The notes under the pieces are model-generated. The model was not told the origin of the DNA. It searched no databases and worked only from the letters and a program-made list of their open reading frames with translations. A stretch of DNA of 64,000 nt from JAZDIU01 sp043804635 (GTDB lineage Bacteria > Chloroflexota > Dehalococcoidia > Dehalococcoidales > UBA2162), in NCBI GenBank assembly GCA_043804635.1, contig JAZDIU010000056.1, positions 1 to 64,000 on the forward strand. Reading direction: 5' to 3'. Every line of letters starts with the position of its first letter. Position 1 is the stretch's first letter. Below are positions 35,880 to 44,468 of the stretch, in pieces. A program made the translations under genes and the position numbers.

Positions 35880-35995
35880 ATTCCAAGGAGATTGCCACGT
35901 CGCTTCGCTCCTCGCAATGACAAGTGAAAAAATCCCTCTAAATCTCCCTTTGCAGAAGGAAGATGGTGTCCCTCTTTGAAAAAGGGGGATTTTAG
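35880..35995. repeat. Intergenic repeat-like sequence after selB
   Basis: GATTGCCACGTCGCTTCGCT / CCTCGCAATGACAAGTG (35891-35924) is followed by AAATCCCTC ... GGGGGATTTT (35932-35992), an inverted-repeat arrangement. Both are styles of short dispersed repeat; copy number cannot be judged from one window. Confidence 0.4.
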
Positions 35996-35996
35996 C

Positions 35997-37847
35997 TTAA
36001 TACAAGACGCGCTCGTCGCCGACGCGGCGGGTTATTTTTTTCTCGTCGAGATATTCCATAAGTGCCTGAACATATTTGCGGCTGGTCTGGAATAAGTCCC
36101 GGACTTCTGCCAGCGTTACTTTGCCTTTTGCTTTGATGTGGGCGGTAATTTTTTCTACCATCTCGTTATAAGCCCGGGTGGAGAAGACAATGCCATCGCT
36201 TACTTTTACTACCTGCTGGCGTTCGACCAGCAGATTAAGAAGGTCAGGCTCAGGGATAAGCTCGCCGGGTGGTGCGTATGGATTCTGTGCCAACGCTTTC
36301 AAGAAGGCATCGATTTTAGCCTGTTGGGTTGCGTTTAATTTAACTTCGTGGGAAGGCAAGCGGAAGTTCAAGCCTTCTTCTAACAAAACACCCGATTCCG
36401 CAAGTTTTTGACCGATTACCGGTGCATACTTGCCCAGCTTAAGCCGACTCGCTAGCTCCACTTTAGGCATACCGGAACGAGCCGGGGACTTTTTATAATA
36501 GTCTTCAAGAATGGCAATAGCCTGTTTGACCAATCGCTGCCAACCACCGGCTGTAAAAATGAGCGACTGGTCTCCATCACCTATGCTGATTACTCTGCCC
36601 TGCTGGATGAGCGAGCTAATCGCCGACTGAGCTTCGCCTGAAGGCACATCCCCTTGAGATAGAAGAACTGCTAAGAGCAGGGGCTGTCTGGCTTCGAGAA
36701 TAGTCAGCAGAGCATCATCAACAGTGCCTTCCTCGCTAAGTCTCAGACTCTGTATAGTATCCGGACGAAAGCGGCGGAGCCGCTTAGCGTGAGCATCGAC
36801 GATTTTACCGCCGCCTAATGTTTCCATCGTCGAGCGGATAATATAGTGGTCGCCTTTGACCAGTGCTACCGGCTTTTCCAGTATTAGCTGTGCCCAGGTA
36901 GTCTCACCGGGTTCGAGTTTCTCTTTTTCCAATAGACGGACTTTAGCCATAACTTCAGCGGCACCGGTATGGAAGCTAACCGGGGCATTATGCGGTAACG
37001 GGCGTTTCAAGTAATCGAGCAGCCTGAGTTGAACGCTAATGAGCGTGGCGGGCACGAGCCAGCCGGGCCTGGTAACAACATCACCGCGCTCTATTTCCGT
37101 TGTGGCAACACCGACCAAATTGGCGGCGGCTCTACTACCGGGTGTGACTGTATTAAGTTTCGCTTTATGGGTCTGCAATCCTCTGATGCGGGACTTAAGT
37201 CCTTTCGGGACGATTTCGACTTCATCGCTCAAAGAAAGTGAGCCGTCAATCAAGGTCCCCGTAATGACCGTGCCGGAGCCAGCGATGGTAAAAACTCTAT
37301 CAATCGGCAGACGGGGTCGTCCGATATCTTTCTTAGATTCGGTGGTCTCTAGAAGCTTTTCAATGGTAGAAATGAGTTCGGGTAAGCCGTCTCTGGTTGT
37401 AGATGAGACAGCGATAATCGGCGACTGGGACAGGGTCGTCGGGCGGAGCAGTTCTTCGATATCCATCTTGACCAAACCCAGCCATTCTTCATCAACCAGG
37501 TCTTTTTTGGTAAGAACGACAATCCCCTTTTTAATGCCGAGGAGATCGATGATTGCCAGATGTTCCTTGGTCTGAGGCATTACACCTTCGTTAGCTGCCA
37601 CAATTAGTAAAGCCAAATCGATGCCGCCGACTCCTGCCAGCATATTCTTAACGAATCTTTCGTGGCCGGGGACGTCAACGATGCCGACCTCCTGCCCGCC
37701 CGGTAGTTTCAGCCAGGCAAAGCCGAGGTCGATGGTCATCCCCCGCTCTTTTTCTTCGCGCAGGCGGTCGGGGTCAATACCAGTTAAAGCCTGAACTAAA
37801 GTCGATTTGCCGTGGTCGATGTGCCCGGCAGTACCAAGAACGAACAT
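35997..37847 (-). CDS. selB: Selenocysteine-specific elongation factor SelB
   Basis: A 616-residue translation GTPase that delivers Sec-tRNA to UGA by binding the SECIS hairpin. N-terminal G domain: GHIDHGKST, MTIDLGFAW, DVPGHE and TKKD. EF-Tu-like domains II and III follow (RPRLPIDRVFTIAGSGTVITGT), then about four winged helices in the last 240 residues (AGGWQRLVKQAIAILEDYYK; DLFQTSRKYVQALMEYLDE). The basic C-terminal winged helices contact the SECIS in E. coli. It is third in the selA-membrane protein-selB group. Confidence 0.96.
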   Translation of the reverse strand: MFVLGTAGHIDHGKSTLVQALTGIDPDRLREEKERGMTIDLGFAWLKLPGGQEVGIVDVPGHERFVKNMLAGVGGIDLALLIVAANEGVMPQTKEHLAIIDLLGIKKGIVVLTKKDLVDEEWLGLVKMDIEELLRPTTLSQSPIIAVSSTTRDGLPELISTIEKLLETTESKKDIGRPRLPIDRVFTIAGSGTVITGTLIDGSLSLSDEVEIVPKGLKSRIRGLQTHKAKLNTVTPGSRAAANLVGVATTEIERGDVVTRPGWLVPATLISVQLRLLDYLKRPLPHNAPVSFHTGAAEVMAKVRLLEKEKLEPGETTWAQLILEKPVALVKGDHYIIRSTMETLGGGKIVDAHAKRLRRFRPDTIQSLRLSEEGTVDDALLTILEARQPLLLAVLLSQGDVPSGEAQSAISSLIQQGRVISIGDGDQSLIFTAGGWQRLVKQAIAILEDYYKKSPARSGMPKVELASRLKLGKYAPVIGQKLAESGVLLEEGLNFRLPSHEVKLNATQQAKIDAFLKALAQNPYAPPGELIPEPDLLNLLVERQQVVKVSDGIVFSTRAYNEMVEKITAHIKAKGKVTLAEVRDLFQTSRKYVQALMEYLDEKKITRRVGDERVLY

Positions 37848-37869
37848 AATGAACCTCTATTTGTCCCCT

Positions 37870-38529
37870 TTATGAATATTTAAATCGGACCAAGAATAAG
37901 CCGGTTATTGCACCCACTGATAAGCCAGCTAGCAAACCAGAGACCGTGCCGATTAAAATTACCAGACCTAGTTTGGAGTCAACTGAAATTATGGAAGTGC
38001 CCAAGAAGATAATAACCATCCCTACTGCCCAACCGAAAGTATTAGCCCAAATCCAACGGTTTGCATTTGTAGTGTGTTTTTTAAGTTCAAACCATTGGAA
38101 AACACCGAAAAGGGCGCCTAAAACTAAGCCCAGTATCGCAGCCAATAAAATTATCAGGACAAGAGGAGGTTCGATATTAGCCGACGAGGCAGACTGAGGC
38201 ATAAAGAATGTCGAAGGAATCATTCCTAAAATCCAGGCTATTGCGGCACCCAACGCAGTGAGACCTACCCAGTTTCTGACCGTCATTCCGGGAAAGCGCT
38301 TCTTGAGAACAGACCACTGAAAGGAACCGGTGACTGTACCTTCGATAATTCCAGCCAGAATCGCAACCAGAATAATTAGAAACTTCTGCCCGATATTTTG
38401 GGGTTCACCAAAAACTTTGAAATATAAGAAGCCAATGCCAGCCGCTACCCCAATGCCAAAGAATTCACCGGCAGCACAAGCGGCCATCCAATTTAACCAG
38501 TATCTCTTGTTCGATAGATTAATAAGCAT
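37870..38529 (-). CDS. Membrane protein of unknown function between selA and selB
   Basis: A 219-residue hydrophobic protein with about six transmembrane segments. It contains an internal repeat: GSFQWSVLKK in the first half and GVFQWFELKK in the second, each after a glycine-rich helix (AGIIEGTVTG; GLVLGALFG). This suggests duplication of a three-helix unit. It lies 17 bp after selA and 22 bp before selB on the same strand, so it is likely co-transcribed with them. No transporter family is recognised; selenium uptake is a speculation from position only. Confidence 0.8.
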   Translation of the reverse strand: MLINLSNKRYWLNWMAACAAGEFFGIGVAAGIGFLYFKVFGEPQNIGQKFLIILVAILAGIIEGTVTGSFQWSVLKKRFPGMTVRNWVGLTALGAAIAWILGMIPSTFFMPQSASSANIEPPLVLIILLAAILGLVLGALFGVFQWFELKKHTTNANRWIWANTFGWAVGMVIIFLGTSIISVDSKLGLVILIGTVSGLLAGLSVGAITGLFLVRFKYS

Positions 38530-38546
38530 TTGATTAATGCTATGCT

Positions 38547-39926
38547 TTAATTGGTAGTTGCTAATTTACGGAGTGCCGCCAGCACGACCTCATCTTCTTC
38601 GGGGAGAACGGAACGCGGGTCAAGGAGTAGAGCATCGCCGCTAATGCGGGCAATAACGGGAGTCTCTGCCTGGCGCAATCGCTGTGCCAGTGTCTGGACC
38701 ACACTCTTGCCTTTCTTATTATGTCCGCCAATAGCCACCAGCTTTGAGGGCAGGGTGCTACCCGGAAGACTGCCGCCGCCAATCATACTTTCTCCATCTA
38801 CCACCTGCGCCAGATTGCCCAGAACATCAGCCCAGATTCTGGCTCTCCGCTCAATTTCTGACAAAGGCATCGCCAGCATAGACCAAACCGGGATTTTCTC
38901 GATTGCCTCGCCTTTTAGGTAGTGAATGAGGGTAGCCGCGAGACCGGCCAACCTTACCTTATCGATGCGCATCGCTCTTGCTAAGGGGTGCTTTGCGAGT
39001 TTAGCAATCAGTTCTTTCTTGCCGATGATAATTCCAGCCTGGGGACCGCCCACTAATTTATCGCCGGAAAAGAAAGTAAGGTCTGAGCCGGCGGAGATAC
39101 TTTGCTGAACCATCGGCTCCGGGGCAAGACCGAAAGCAGAGGTATCTATAAAACAGCCGCTGCCAAGGTCATCCAGCACCATTATATTATGCTTTTTGCC
39201 GAGCGCGGTCAGTTCTTCGATACTAACGGAATGGGTGAAACCGACCACCTTGAAGTTGCTGGAATGAACCCGAAGAAGTGCCACAGTCCGGGGAGTGACT
39301 GCTTGTTCATAATCGCTAATATAGGTGCTGTTGGTCGTGCCGACTTCTATTAATTTAGCTCCGCTTTGTGCCATTACATCGGGGATGCGGAAGCCGCCGC
39401 CAATCTCCACTGCCTGACCTCTCGAGACGATGACCTCTTTTCTTTTCGCCAAAGCGGTGAGTCCCAGCAGAACGGCCGAAGCGTTGTTGTTGACGACCAA
39501 TGCCGACTCAGCTCCGGTTAGCTGTCGGAGAAGAGATTCGATATGAGTCTGACGGGAACCCCTATTTCCAGTATCGAGTTCGAACTCAAGATTGGAATAG
39601 CCTTTAGAGATTGTATTCATAGCGGCGATGGTTTCACGGCTGAGCGGCGCCCGACCCAGATTGGTGTGAAGGACGACCCCCGTGGCATTGATTACAGGAC
39701 GCAGGCTAGCGGTCTCAAGGTTGTGTAATCGAGCCAAAATAGAGGTCACTATCTCATCAACCAAGGAAGCCGATTTACCACCGGTAATAGACAAACGCTC
39801 ATTCTCAAGAACTTGCCTGGTCACAGTAACTAATAGCTCGTGCGGGAAAGTCGCCTCGAATGGCTTGATGCGTTCATCCGAGATAATTCTATCGACGCTG
39901 GGGAGATGACGAAGCTCGTTACTCAT
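38547..39926 (-). CDS. selA: L-seryl-tRNA(Sec) selenium transferase SelA
   Basis: A 459-residue PLP enzyme that converts Ser-tRNA-Sec to Sec-tRNA-Sec using selenophosphate. The N-terminal tRNA-binding domain (about 1-75, LRHLPSVDRIISDERIKPF) precedes the fold-type I core with VINATGVVLHTNLGRAPLS, SALVVNNNASAV, DDLGSGCFID and the PLP lysine in SGDKLVGGPQAG. Full length with no gap. The gene is divergent from selD, 85 bp apart, and is the first of the selA-selB operon. Confidence 0.96.
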   Translation of the reverse strand: MSNELRHLPSVDRIISDERIKPFEATFPHELLVTVTRQVLENERLSITGGKSASLVDEIVTSILARLHNLETASLRPVINATGVVLHTNLGRAPLSRETIAAMNTISKGYSNLEFELDTGNRGSRQTHIESLLRQLTGAESALVVNNNASAVLLGLTALAKRKEVIVSRGQAVEIGGGFRIPDVMAQSGAKLIEVGTTNSTYISDYEQAVTPRTVALLRVHSSNFKVVGFTHSVSIEELTALGKKHNIMVLDDLGSGCFIDTSAFGLAPEPMVQQSISAGSDLTFFSGDKLVGGPQAGIIIGKKELIAKLAKHPLARAMRIDKVRLAGLAATLIHYLKGEAIEKIPVWSMLAMPLSEIERRARIWADVLGNLAQVVDGESMIGGGSLPGSTLPSKLVAIGGHNKKGKSVVQTLAQRLRQAETPVIARISGDALLLDPRSVLPEEDEVVLAALRKLATTN

Positions 39927-39959
39927 AATTGTGAATATTTTAACACACCTTGAAGTTCT

Positions 39960-39988
39960 TTGCTTTCCATTGTAAACAATGCTAGAAT
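39960..39988 (+). promoter_or_regulatory. Promoter for selD
   Basis: TTGCTT at 39960-39965, 17-bp spacer, TAGAAT at 39983-39988; GGAGG at 40000-40004 lies 7 bp before the GTG. Confidence 0.5.
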
Positions 39989-40011
39989 GCCATTTTAACG
40001 GAGGAATTCAA

Positions 40012-41058
40012 GTGGATAAGAGGAAAATGCCCCGCCTCACCGAATGTGTCCGCGCTGCAGGCTGAGCTTCAAAGCTGGGTCCGGCGGACCTGGACAAGGC
40101 GATATGTGATTTACCGCTGATATCCGACCCGAATTTATTGGTGGGTATGGAGGAACGGGACAATGCTGGCGTCTACAAGCTGACCGATAAGCTGGCTCTC
40201 ATCCAGACGCTCGATTTTTTCACGCCCATAGTCGACGATCCCTTCCTTTTCGGTCAGATTGCGGTTACCAATTCTTTAAGCGATGTCTACACGATGGGCG
40301 GCAAACCGCTGACGGCAATGAATATCGTCTGCTTTCCAAGCCAGACGATGGATATTTCAATCTTAAAGGAGATTTTAAGGGGTGGGGCTGAAAAGTTAGT
40401 TGAGGCTAAAGTATTGCTGGTGGGGGGACATAGTGTGGACGACCCCGAGCTTAAGTACGGACTTTCGGTTACGGGTACAGTTCATCCCAAACATCTGATA
40501 ACTACTGCCGGGGCTAAGGCAGGAGATAAACTTGTCCTTACCAAGCCACTGGGGACGGGAATTATCAGCACTGCATTGAAGGCAGGTATGGCAACCGGTA
40601 AGGCAGCAACCATGATTACTAAAAGTATGACAACCCTGAATGATAAAAGCTCAGAGATGATGCAGGAGATAGGAGTCCATGCTTGCACCGATATTACGGG
40701 TTTTGGATTTATCGGACACGCCGTCCAGCTAGCTCAGAATAGCGGAGTAGGGATTAAAGTTGATAATGCTTCTATTCCGTTCTTCCCAGAAGCGGTCGAT
40801 TTTGTTAAAAAAGGATTACTACCTGGCGGACTGCATCGAAACCGGGAGTTTTATTCTTCGTGCACGAAGTTTAATGCAAAAGTGCCAGAGTATATGCGGG
40901 ATATTCTCTTCGACCCACAGACATCTGGTGGGTTGCTGATTTCGGTATCGCCCAAGAAAGCGAGTCGATTACTTGATGAGCTGCATAAGGCGGGGATAAA
41001 AGAGGCGGCGATAGTCGGTGAGGTAATTACCGGACCGAAGGGCGTTATTACTGTTTAA
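40012..41058 (+). CDS. selD: Selenide, water dikinase SelD, itself a selenoprotein
   Basis: A 348-residue enzyme that makes selenophosphate from selenide and ATP. The TGA at 40063-40065 falls on the active-site position that is Cys or Sec in SelD (AAG-U-ASKLGPADL, Sec18 with Lys21 three residues later), so it is read as selenocysteine. The rest of the frame is intact, with GVGMEERDNAGVY-type ATP-binding residues, VGGHSVDDPE and DPQTSGGLLIS. The start is GTG at 40012. Gene callers would begin at 40138 and lose the active site. The last 11 bp overlap the convergent HAD gene. Confidence 0.94.
40075..40093 (+). promoter_or_regulatory. bSECIS hairpin of selD
   Basis: CTGGGTCC (40075-40082) pairs with GGACCTGG (40086-40093) in an 8-bp stem including two G-U pairs, loop GGC. 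The loop lies 18-20 bases after the TGA, matching the fdhA hairpin and the known bSECIS distance. Confidence 0.75.
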
Positions 41059-41758
41059 GGTAATCAACTACTTCAGTCAAGCTGTGAATTCTCACACAAT
41101 CAACTTCAGGGGATAAATCATAGCGGTCGAGTAATATCGGAGTAATACCTACATTTTTAGCTCCGACAACGTCTACTTTATACTGGTCGCCGATATGGAC
41201 TGCCTCAGAGGCGTCCGCTTTCGCCCGCTTTAAAGCCTCGAGGAAGATAGGCGGCTCCGGTTTATCAGCGCCAGCTTCGGCGGAGGTAACGAAGAAATCA
41301 AGGTATGGCTCCAGTCCGAGACCCTGGCAAAGAGGTTTCATATCTCTATCGAGATTGGTCAGTAAGGCAACGGTAAGTTTTTGTTTTTTTAAGGTTTTAA
41401 GGACCGGCAGCACATCACCGAAAAGGACGAACTTCAAGGTTCCGGATAACTGACGCATCCGCTGCATAACTTTCAGTAGGGTCTCCGACGTTACGGGCGT
41501 GTTAATCCCGGCTTCGGTCAGGACTGTCTGCTGATAGCGGATATAGACTTTAGCCTGCTCTTCAGGTGTCCTTTTGCGAATCGGAGAACGGGCATTTTCT
41601 TCGAAGTAATCCCCATCGGCGGCCCAAAGAGCGTGTCTGAGTTTTTCGGGGGATACTTTTATACCGAATTCCCGGAGGGTCTGGCTTTGCAGTTCTTCCC
41701 GTGGCGGCTCATAGCGGGCAAGGGTATTAAACCAATCGAAGAAGACTGCCTTAATCAA
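41048..41758 (-). CDS. HAD-superfamily hydrolase
   Basis: A 236-residue HAD phosphatase of the YjjG/REG-2 type. Motif I is FFDWFNTL (Asp nucleophile, with Trp replacing the usual hydrophobic residue), motif II LLTNLD, motif III K in DKPEP and motif IV HIGDQYKVDVVGA. A helical cap sits between I and II. It is last in the yceD-rpmF-fab-nusB-acpP group and overlaps selD at the 3' ends by 11 bp. The substrate is unknown. Confidence 0.9.
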   Translation of the reverse strand: MIKAVFFDWFNTLARYEPPREELQSQTLREFGIKVSPEKLRHALWAADGDYFEENARSPIRKRTPEEQAKVYIRYQQTVLTEAGINTPVTSETLLKVMQRMRQLSGTLKFVLFGDVLPVLKTLKKQKLTVALLTNLDRDMKPLCQGLGLEPYLDFFVTSAEAGADKPEPPIFLEALKRAKADASEAVHIGDQYKVDVVGAKNVGITPILLDRYDLSPEVDCVRIHSLTEVVDYLKQ

Positions 41759-41766
41759 GGATTTTC

Positions 41767-42027
41767 CTAGGAATCCTGGATGCCAAGGTCTTTAATAAAA
41801 TCAACCGCATCCTGAACGGTCTTAATTTTCTCAGCGTCGTCATCCGGTATTTCGATTTTCTTTGCCGGAGTGGTGAACTCCTCTTCTAAGGACATTATAA
41901 GCTCTACCAGGTCCAGAGAATCAGCACCTAAGTCATCGATGAAGCTGGCGGTAGGAATTACCTCTTTTTCTTCTGTGCCGAGCTGCTCGACAACTACCTT
42001 TTTTACTCTATCAAAAATGGTCGCCAA
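41767..42027 (-). CDS. acpP: Acyl carrier protein
   Basis: An 86-residue acidic helical protein carrying the phosphopantetheine attachment serine in DDLGADSLDLVELIM. It holds the growing acyl chain in fatty acid synthesis. It is 8 bp before the HAD gene and 18 bp after nusB, in the same operon as fabD and fabG. Confidence 0.96.
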   Translation of the reverse strand: MATIFDRVKKVVVEQLGTEEKEVIPTASFIDDLGADSLDLVELIMSLEEEFTTPAKKIEIPDDDAEKIKTVQDAVDFIKDLGIQDS

Positions 42028-42045
42028 TTTTCCCCCTTTCTAGAT

Positions 42046-42456
42046 TCACCTAGTAACTATACTACTAACCGAGCCCAAAACACCATTGACGAATCTCGGC
42101 GAACTATCGCTGCCAAAGCTTTTGGCTAACTCAACGGCTTCGTTAATTGCCGCCTTTACTGGAACTTTATTATCAAGCAAAATTTCAAATATTGCAAGCC
42201 TTAAAATATTTCTATCGATTACAGCTATTTGTTCGATGGGAAAGGCAGGAGCGAACCTTTTTATCTTCTCGTCAATCGCCTTTGTATTCTGGATAATACC
42301 GGCTATCAATTCTCTGGCGAAATTGATATTTTCTTCAGATAAGTTACTATTTTCGAAGATATGGCTGAGCACTGTTTCTTCAGTATGCCCGGTAGAATCG
42401 ATTTCATAAAGGGCTTGAAGAACCAATATCCTCGCCCTGCGTCTGCCTCCTATCAT
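42046..42456 (-). CDS. nusB: Transcription antitermination factor NusB
   Basis: A 136-residue helical protein of the NusB family, which binds rRNA boxA with S10 to prevent termination in rRNA operons. Marks are GGRRRARILVLQALYEID near the start, IDRNILRLAIFEIL and KAAINEAVELAKSFG, FVNGVL at the end. It is placed between fabG and acpP, an unusual position for nusB inside a fatty-acid operon. Confidence 0.93.
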   Translation of the reverse strand: MIGGRRRARILVLQALYEIDSTGHTEETVLSHIFENSNLSEENINFARELIAGIIQNTKAIDEKIKRFAPAFPIEQIAVIDRNILRLAIFEILLDNKVPVKAAINEAVELAKSFGSDSSPRFVNGVLGSVSSIVTR

Positions 42457-42555
42457 AATTCTATTTTAAGTCCAACATTATAAGACTACCATTGAATTAA
42501 AGCACAAGTCAAAAGCGAATTTTAGAATGGAAAAAGCCGTACGGTGTTCTAGTTA

Positions 42556-43302
42556 TTACAACCAGGATAATGCCATTCCCCCGTCCACATTCAATACCTG
42601 TCCGGTAATATATCTGGCTTCAGGAGAAGCCAGAAAAGCGACTGCTTCGGCAACATCGTCAGGCGTACCGAGTGAGCCGACCGGAATACGTTTCATAAGC
42701 TCTTCACGCTGGTCTTCTTTTAATTGCTGGGTCATTACCGTGTCAATGAAACCGGGGGCGATAGCGTTTACAGTAATTCCCCGTGAACCTACTTCCTTGG
42801 CTAACGTGCGGGTAAAGCCGATAATGCCGGCTTTGGCTGAAGAATAATTGGCTTGTCCCGGATTGCCAATTATACCGACGATACTTGCCATATTGATAAT
42901 CCGGCCCCAGCGCTGTTTAATCATACTTCTCACCGCTGCCCGACTACAGAGGAAAACGCTTTTCAAATTAACTGCCATTACTTTGTCCCAGTCCTCATCG
43001 GACATCCTTAAAACGAGCTGGTCGCGGGTAATGCCGGCGTTATTCACGAGAATATCGATTTTGCCAAAAGCGGATATGGCGGTTTCCACCATTTTATCGA
43101 CGTCCGCAGATGAGCTTACATCGGCAAGGATAGCAATGCTATCTTGCTTCATTGCTTTTATTTCTTCAGCAACTGCCTTAGCCGATTCACCGACATCATT
43201 AATCACGATTTTGGCGCCGCTCTTCGCCAGTCTAAGAGCAATCGTCCGACCGATGCCCCGCCCGCTGCCGGTAACCAGAGCTACTTTATTAGTGAGGTCC
43301 AT
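42556..43302 (-). CDS. fabG: 3-oxoacyl-[acyl-carrier-protein] reductase FabG
   Basis: A 248-residue SDR enzyme, the first reduction of each fatty-acid cycle. Cofactor motif VTGSGRGIGRTIA, NNAG, catalytic Ser in MASIVG, YSSAKAG (Tyr-x3-Lys) and the C-terminal TGQVLNVDGGMAL are complete. The gene overlaps fabD by 14 bp, with the GGAGG ribosome site inside fabD. Confidence 0.95.
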   Translation of the reverse strand: MDLTNKVALVTGSGRGIGRTIALRLAKSGAKIVINDVGESAKAVAEEIKAMKQDSIAILADVSSSADVDKMVETAISAFGKIDILVNNAGITRDQLVLRMSDEDWDKVMAVNLKSVFLCSRAAVRSMIKQRWGRIINMASIVGIIGNPGQANYSSAKAGIIGFTRTLAKEVGSRGITVNAIAPGFIDTVMTQQLKEDQREELMKRIPVGSLGTPDDVAEAVAFLASPEARYITGQVLNVDGGMALSWL

Positions 43303-44221
43303 TGCTTTTTAACCTCCTGATAGTCTCGACATCGCCAATATTGGATATAGTAACATCCTTGTTTATACGCTTAATCAGTCCGCTCAGCACCTTTCCTGAG
43401 CCTATTTCTATGAAATTAGAGACTCCATTATTTATCATAAATTCGATGGAGCGCTGCCATTGCACCGGACTACATAGTTGAGTAAGCAGTTCCGTCTTTA
43501 TCTGGTCTGCAGTAGTCATTGGTTTAGCTGTAGCGTTAGCTATAATCGGGATTGTCGGGTCATTGAATTTAAGCGTGCTTATTATTTTAGATAGTCCGTC
43601 GGCAGCGGGCTGCATCAATGGAGAATGAAAGGCACCGCTTACTGCTAACGGAACGCAGCGGCTGGCCCCTTTAGCTTTAGCCAGTTCCATAGCTCTGTCA
43701 ATGTTCTCTTTCGCCCCGCTGATTACCAGTTGTCCCGGACAGTTGAAGTTGGCAATGTTAGTATTAGTCTCACGGCACACTTCCGAAAGTATGTTCTCAT
43801 CAAGTCCAAGCACCGCCACCATACCTCCCGGTCTGGCCTGTCCAGCTTCGTGCATCAATCGTCCTCTTTCACGAGCCAGGTAAACAGCATCAGCGAAATT
43901 CAGAACGTTAGCTGCCGCCAGAGCGGTGTATTCTCCTAAGCTGTGACCGGCGAGAAAGGCTGGCGGCGGTAGTTCTTTTTCGGCACACTTCAAGCAAGCG
44001 ATACTGACGGTTAACAGTGCTGGCTGGGCATTGATGGTCTGGCGTAATTCTTCCTCGGGTCCCTCGAAACATAATTTAGAAAGAGGGAAGCTTACGCTCT
44101 CGTCAGCTTGCTTAAATATAGTTCTAGCCTGTTCAAAATTATCAAACAGGTCACGGCCCATGCCTACCGTTTGAGAGCCTTGTCCGGGAAAGATATAAGC
44201 CGTCTTTGCTGGCTCAGCCAT
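43289..44221 (-). CDS. fabD: Malonyl-CoA-acyl carrier protein transacylase
   Basis: A 310-residue enzyme that loads malonate on ACP. It shows the active-site GHSLGEY (Ser nucleophile), the oxyanion Gln in FPGQGSQ, and His in VSGAFHSPLM. In the usual operon fabH and plsX sit between rpmF and fabD; neither is here. The start ATG lies 5 bp after rpmF. Confidence 0.95.
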   Translation of the reverse strand: MAEPAKTAYIFPGQGSQTVGMGRDLFDNFEQARTIFKQADESVSFPLSKLCFEGPEEELRQTINAQPALLTVSIACLKCAEKELPPPAFLAGHSLGEYTALAAANVLNFADAVYLARERGRLMHEAGQARPGGMVAVLGLDENILSEVCRETNTNIANFNCPGQLVISGAKENIDRAMELAKAKGASRCVPLAVSGAFHSPLMQPAADGLSKIISTLKFNDPTIPIIANATAKPMTTADQIKTELLTQLCSPVQWQRSIEFMINNGVSNFIEIGSGKVLSGLIKRINKDVTISNIGDVETIRRLKSNGPH

Positions 44222-44226
44222 AAGTC

Positions 44227-44427
44227 CTAGCTCGCCTTTTTCTTAGGGGTTTTAGCGGCGATTACTTCCCTACCGTTATAGTAACCGCAGCCAGGGCAAG
44301 CGTGGTGGGGTAGTTTCGGGGTGTGGCATTGAGGGCAGTCAACCAGTGTAGGAACGGTTATTCCCAGGTGGCGGCGCCGATCAAGTTGTCGTGCCTTGGG
44401 GTATCTTCGTTTCGGTAAAGGTCCCAT
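44227..44427 (-). CDS. rpmF: 50S ribosomal protein L32
   Basis: A 66-residue zinc-ribbon ribosomal protein: MGPLPKRRYPKARQLDRRRH followed by two CxxC pairs (CPQC and CPGC). The presence of all four cysteines makes it a C+ paralogue that needs zinc. It lies between yceD and fabD, the conserved order. Confidence 0.94.
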   Translation of the reverse strand: MGPLPKRRYPKARQLDRRRHLGITVPTLVDCPQCHTPKLPHHACPGCGYYNGREVIAAKTPKKKAS

Positions 44428-44468
44428 AATTAGCCTGCTGATAAATCAGCAGATTTAACCTCCTCTTA

